DNA of 64,000 nt from Montifringilla adamsi (taxonomy: Eukaryota; Chordata; Aves; Passeriformes; Passeridae), in NCBI GenBank assembly GCA_017590115.1, contig JAGGNK010009114.1:16271433-16335432 (forward strand). Reading direction: 5' to 3'. Below are positions 59,817 through 64,000 of the stretch, one piece after another (the stretch's first letter is position 1; the number at the start of each line of letters is the position of its first letter). The notes under the pieces are model-generated. The model was given only the letters and a program-made list of their open reading frames with translations. It did no database searches and was not told where the DNA came from. The position numbers and the translations under genes are program-made.

Positions 59817-62793
59817 AGGATATCTGGTCACTGGAAAACTGGTGGAGACAACTAGTTTTTATGGTAGTACTGTTTCTGTAAAAATTCCAAGTGAGGACCA
59901 GCTTAGACTGAGACCCGACGTGCAAACATAAAAACATTCAAAACCTTGTTATTCATCCTAGAAGGCACCAGTCCTTCAGTGAGTATGGGCAATGGCAATC
60001 TGTGAATCTCATGGAGTGTTTCCATTTTTCCACTGAAAGCTGTTCCCTTTCATGTGTTGTTCTACCCTGCCCTTCATTCTGTTCAGCTGATTTCTTGGCT
60101 GCCTGAAGACTGTCAGGGGAAGCTCAGTGTACAACATCACTACGAGGTGTGTTTGGGAGCCAGGCTGCTGTGCACACTGAAAAGTCTGTTTCCCATGTCA
60201 CTGTCCCAATTTGCATGTTTTCTACCTGTCACTTTTCTCAGGGTGCACCTGAAGTAGTCTTTCTGAGTCTTCAGGATCTGGATCATGGACAGACCCTTTA
60301 TGATACAGCAAAGGTTTTACATTTACTGCACAAAATGGAAACTCATTAACCAAGGAATAGGCTCATCACAGTCAATAATAAATACCTCTGACAAAGAAAA
60401 AGTGTGCCTATACCATACAAATAATGCAAATACAAATATAATGGGAAAACTGCTTTTTCTCTACTACTGTCTGATGGATTTCTTCTCTGCAGTATATATT
60501 ACTCATTATGATATCAATTTCAGTTCTTATAGCCTCAAGTCCCCTTGAGGGGGAAGGGGCATACAGAAAAAATATGCTGAGTGTTCAGCCAAAAAATTCC
60601 TATACCATGGTCCAGTCAAATGGACTGGAAAGGAATATGATTACTGTGCCAGTGACCTTAGGCTATTCACTTCTGTCTTTTTTTTAAAGGTTTGCCTACC
60701 CAATAAATGAGTAGAAAGATCCTTATTTAACTTTGTTCTCCCGATGAACACCACTGAATAGGAATTGCTCCTCACAATTAAATGAGCATATTGCACCAGA
60801 GAGAGACCACTGCCACTTCCCACAGAATTTTTCTGTCTCCTTAGCAGAAGTGGAGAGGTATCATAAAATGATGTCATCTCCACAGCAGAAGTAAAAGTAC
60901 AAGTTTTAAATTTCAAAAAGAACATTATAATTAAATTATATGCATTCAGTACAGGGAAATTTCCATTTGATCACAAAGAAATAATCAAACTGGTCTTAAC
61001 TTTTAATTTTCTTTCCCTTGCTCTTTTCTTGTTGGTTCAATCCCAAAGTGTTATAGTATTTTAGAACCAGGAGCACTTGCACATTCTGAAATAAAACCTC
61101 TGTTTCCCAGTGAAAATTATTTGAGACTAGAGATCTAGAGTCTATTTGCTGTCGACTGTCTTTAAGCAGAGCAGCATAAACATCCATGATTGGCTCTTTT
61201 TTTATTTTCTCATTCAAATTGCAATCTCTCTTCACATGCAGTTGCATGGGGAAAAGCATACAGCACTTTGACAAAGCCACATCTGGGAAGATGGTTTAAT
61301 AAAACAGGACTAAACGTGTCAAAATTTAAACTTCTGGGACAACTGATATTTCAGTTGATTAAAACAGAAGAATTAAAAATTATCACAATATTTGCTTTAT
61401 TTGTATGTTTTTGTTCTTGTCTTCCTTCTCTCTCTTATAATTTTGAATTCAAGCAGATTTTAAAATAATATTGTTTCAAAATAGAATATCAAGATATTTA
61501 ATTTTTAAAATGTCAAAATTAATTTTTATTTAAGAGCAAAAGTATTTAAATGAACTTTGACTCAGACATTTAGCCATACTTCCTCATTATTTCAAAACAA
61601 CTTTAGATAGCTGAAACTTCATTTTTCTGCAAGAAACTGTTCTAGTCACACGTACAAATGTCCTGCTATGACTTTGCCAGCACTTCTTTTTTTTAGTTTT
61701 GGCTGCAAGGAAGCAGTGCATGAGGGTGAAGAAAAGAAACTAAACCAGGTTTGCAGTCTTTTAAAAGGCTTCATTTTGAAACTGTTGCTTGACATAATTC
61801 AAATTTTTTTTTTTTTTCAGTCTGTGACAGTCTATAGCTGTGATATCTGTTTCAGCTGTCCCTTCACATATCTTGTTCTTGCAGCAATGTTAATGTACTT
61901 TTTCCCGTCTCTGCCCAAACTTTTTCTTTCATTTCAATGAATAAAAATGCTAGTAATTCTCCTTCTCCCATCTTAGTTTCTTAGTGTGAAATATCAAACA
62001 AGAGACTAAACCATCATCATCTGAATTAAGTTATTATTAGATTTGGGTTACAAGAGATAAATTCCTTTATCAAGATACAGGGTCAAAATAGTTTCATTAT
62101 TTTTTGCAGGGTGAAGTGTGTAGTACATAGCTAAAGCTCATCTTGGTTCCCATAGAATTTCTCTCTTCTTCTGAAGTGTTCACAATCTTTCTGTGTCTGT
62201 ATTTGCACAGTCCACTAAATGAGTCTGACAGTATAGTCACATGTAAGAAGCCTTATCATCATGTCAGTCTCAGTGTTTATGGAGAACCTTCTACTGAGCA
62301 ACAGCCTTCGTGGTTCTTAGGTGCCAAGGAGAGAATTTAGGTGGTTTGTTATGTCCCAAGGCAGGAAGAAATGGAGGCATTTTAGTGCTGTATCCCATCA
62401 TGTTGGCAGAGAGCAGTGGGCAGATTCAAAAATTAACTTTTAATGCACTGTTGAAAAAGATTTGCTGCTTCTTCTATTGCAATTCTTGTTACTGATATTA
62501 CCAGGATATCCTGCATGTTTTACTCCCACTTGACATTTTGCATGTTGTTTTCCCTTTCTGATCCTAGGGATACACATGCTTCTGCTTTTCATTTCTGAAG
62601 TTTGGTCAGATTCCTTTGTTGTGTTTATATGTCAGTGTGGATAAAAATCTTTTCCTTCCAAAATGCGGTCTTTGACTGGCAGAAGAAAAATCACCTTTTA
62701 TTTTTTAAAGCTCCTTTTATCACCAGTACTCCTGTTGAAATTTATCCACCTTTCACATATATACTGGAAAAGAAGGCAAAATGACATTCCTTG

Positions 62794-63313
62794 TGGTGGT
62801 TTAACCTCAGTCAACAACTCAGCCCCATACAGCTGCTTATTCACCCCCCGCCCCCAAGGGGGATGGGAGACAGAACCAGAAGAGTAAAAGTAAAAAAATC
62901 CTGGACTGAAGTAAAGACAGGATAAAAGGAAGAACAAAAACCATGCAAACAATGCATGCAAACAAAGGAATTCTTTCACCTCTTCCCATGGGCAGGCAGG
63001 GGTTCAGCCATCCCCAGGACAGCTGGGTTCCATCACTCAACAGTGACTTGGGAAGACAAACACCATCACATGAACATTCCTCCTTCCTTCTTCTTCCCAC
63101 AGCTGCCCTACCTGTGTCTCCTCCCAACCTCTTGTGCCCCCCAAGCCTGTTTGATGGTGGGGTGGTGTGAGGAGCAGAAAAGGCCTTGACTCTGTGCAAG
63201 CAGTGCTCAGCAATAACTGGAACACCTCTGTATTATCAACACAGGTTCCAAATTCAAAACACAGCCCCATACAAGCTATTGTGAGCAAAATTACCTCAGC
63301 CAAAACCAGCACA
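62794..63313 (-). mobile_element. Solo LTR, same ERVL-like family, inverted
   Basis: 520 bp. In LTR orientation it starts TGTGCTGGTTTTGGCTGAGG and ends GGTTAAACCACCA. CTTG occurs directly on both sides (62790-62793 and 63314-63317), a likely part of the target duplication. It shares with 21010-21566 the GGGGCTGTGTTTT, TTGATAATACAGAGGTGTTC, GAGCA.TGCTTGCACA, GTGATGGTGTTT and GATGGCTGAACCCC landmarks. It lacks a stretch of about 45 bp that in the other copy holds the TATA-like site, but keeps about 18 bp (AGGAGACACAGGTAGGGC type) missing there. A GGGGGCGGGGGG G-rich tract (minus strand) lies near 62846. No internal region or partner LTR is seen. Confidence 0.9.
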
Positions 63314-63317
63314 CTTG

Positions 63318-64000
63318 CAAGAATGTGGTTCTAGAAGCCTTGTTTTTCAAGTGTTCTCCCCTCAACATCTTTCCCTCCAGGCAACTGTGAGATAAGAGAC
63401 TCTATTACAGAAAAGCACTGTAGTGAATTGTAGGAAATTGTTAGACACAATTATTCAAAATGTGCCCTAACAGTAATATTCAAATAACAAGTCATAAGTT
63501 ATTAGTTCTAACGCATGCTACGTGTTTCTCAGTTACCCACTGAAATTGTATTTACAATGCCACTGGCATAAACATTTACCATCAAGAAAAGATGAATGCA
63601 TAGGCCATTTTATACGCTTACTTGTGAATTGTTGAGCCTATATTAAGGTCCACCGATCAGCTTTGGGGTTTACAGGTAATGAATACACCACCAGAAATAT
63701 TGAGCATGTGTGTCCACCCTGAATATATTATGGTATTTTTAAAAAAAATTAAAGGTAGAGAATAAATCATTTCTCTTCACAGGGTTTGAGTAAATTCCAA
63801 ACAGAATTAATAGCAAGTTTTCCAATAAATTGAATGGAGCTGTAAAAGATCAATGCATGTGCTGTGTGCTCATAATGGCAATGACATTATACTTTCTTTA
63901 ACAAAATAAGGAAAAGAATTGAATTCTGGAGTCTCAACAAGGCAAGATGAATTGTGGATCAAATTCAGACTCGAATTAGGCATTACATTGCTGCTATGTC
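63318..64000. other. AT-rich noncoding DNA, no gene recognised
   Basis: Unique AT-rich sequence to the window edge. No open frame of note, repeat or RNA gene was seen. Confidence 0.7.

Larger units (their letters stand above)
55067..62793. other. AT-rich noncoding DNA, no gene recognised
   Basis: Unique AT-rich sequence. It holds a purine tract (56191-56240), an A/G-rich stretch near 58055-58081, an 18-bp palindrome (59799-59816) and a T run near 61805-61818. Open frames up to 113 codons (59407-59748, minus) show no known domain. Confidence 0.65.

Noticed and set aside
21010..63313. The two LTRs read as ends of one provirus
   Set aside because: They are inverted relative to each other, 41 kb apart, with no retroviral internal genes between them. 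Each has its own short flanking repeat. They are two separate solo LTRs.
1..64000. CRISPR arrays, operons, ribosome binding sites, insertion sequences
   Set aside because: Composition, CR1, LTRs and telomere repeats show vertebrate nuclear DNA. No regularly spaced direct repeats with unique spacers were seen.

Overview
This window looks like about 64 kb of nuclear DNA from a bird, most likely a songbird. I find no protein-coding gene in it that I can recognise. Four things point to a bird. A CR1 LINE 3' end carries the terminal ATTCTATG-type repeat (54853-55066). An older CR1 piece lies at 33600-33990. Two solo LTRs, which I recognise from memory as a common passerine ERVL-like family, lie at 21010-21566 (+) and 62794-63313 (-). 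Degenerate vertebrate telomere repeats (TTAGGG) lie at 16919-18474. The rest is AT-rich and CpG-poor. Open frames are short, lack domain signatures and end as expected by chance, as in a gene desert or a very long intron.

Layout. 1-16.9 kb is AT-rich unique sequence with a recent 91-bp tandem duplication (6776-6957) and a striking perfect 43-bp inverted repeat with a 6-nt loop (13646-13737). 16.9-18.5 kb is an interstitial telomeric block in which TTAGGG arrays alternate with two satellite-like modules: an AT-rich unit of about 75-80 bp (five copies or part copies) and a unit of about 147 bp (two copies). A short LTR-like element (18206-18426) is inserted in it. 18.5-36.3 kb is AT-rich noncoding sequence with a solo LTR and an old CR1 piece. 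36.34-37.03 kb is the only CpG island, and it contains a GC-rich minisatellite. 37-62.8 kb is AT-rich sequence with a 106-bp tandem duplication (40348-40560), two splice-site-bounded exon-like segments (44065-44115 and 44503-44522), a CR1 3' end and several homopolymer or polypurine tracts. 62.8-63.3 kb is the second solo LTR, inverted relative to the first.

No genes can be seen working together. The one plausible transcription unit is the CpG island, which could be the promoter of a noncoding RNA or of a gene lying outside the window. The most unusual structures are the perfect hairpin and the telomere/satellite composite. Both are read directly from the sequence; their biological meaning is inference.
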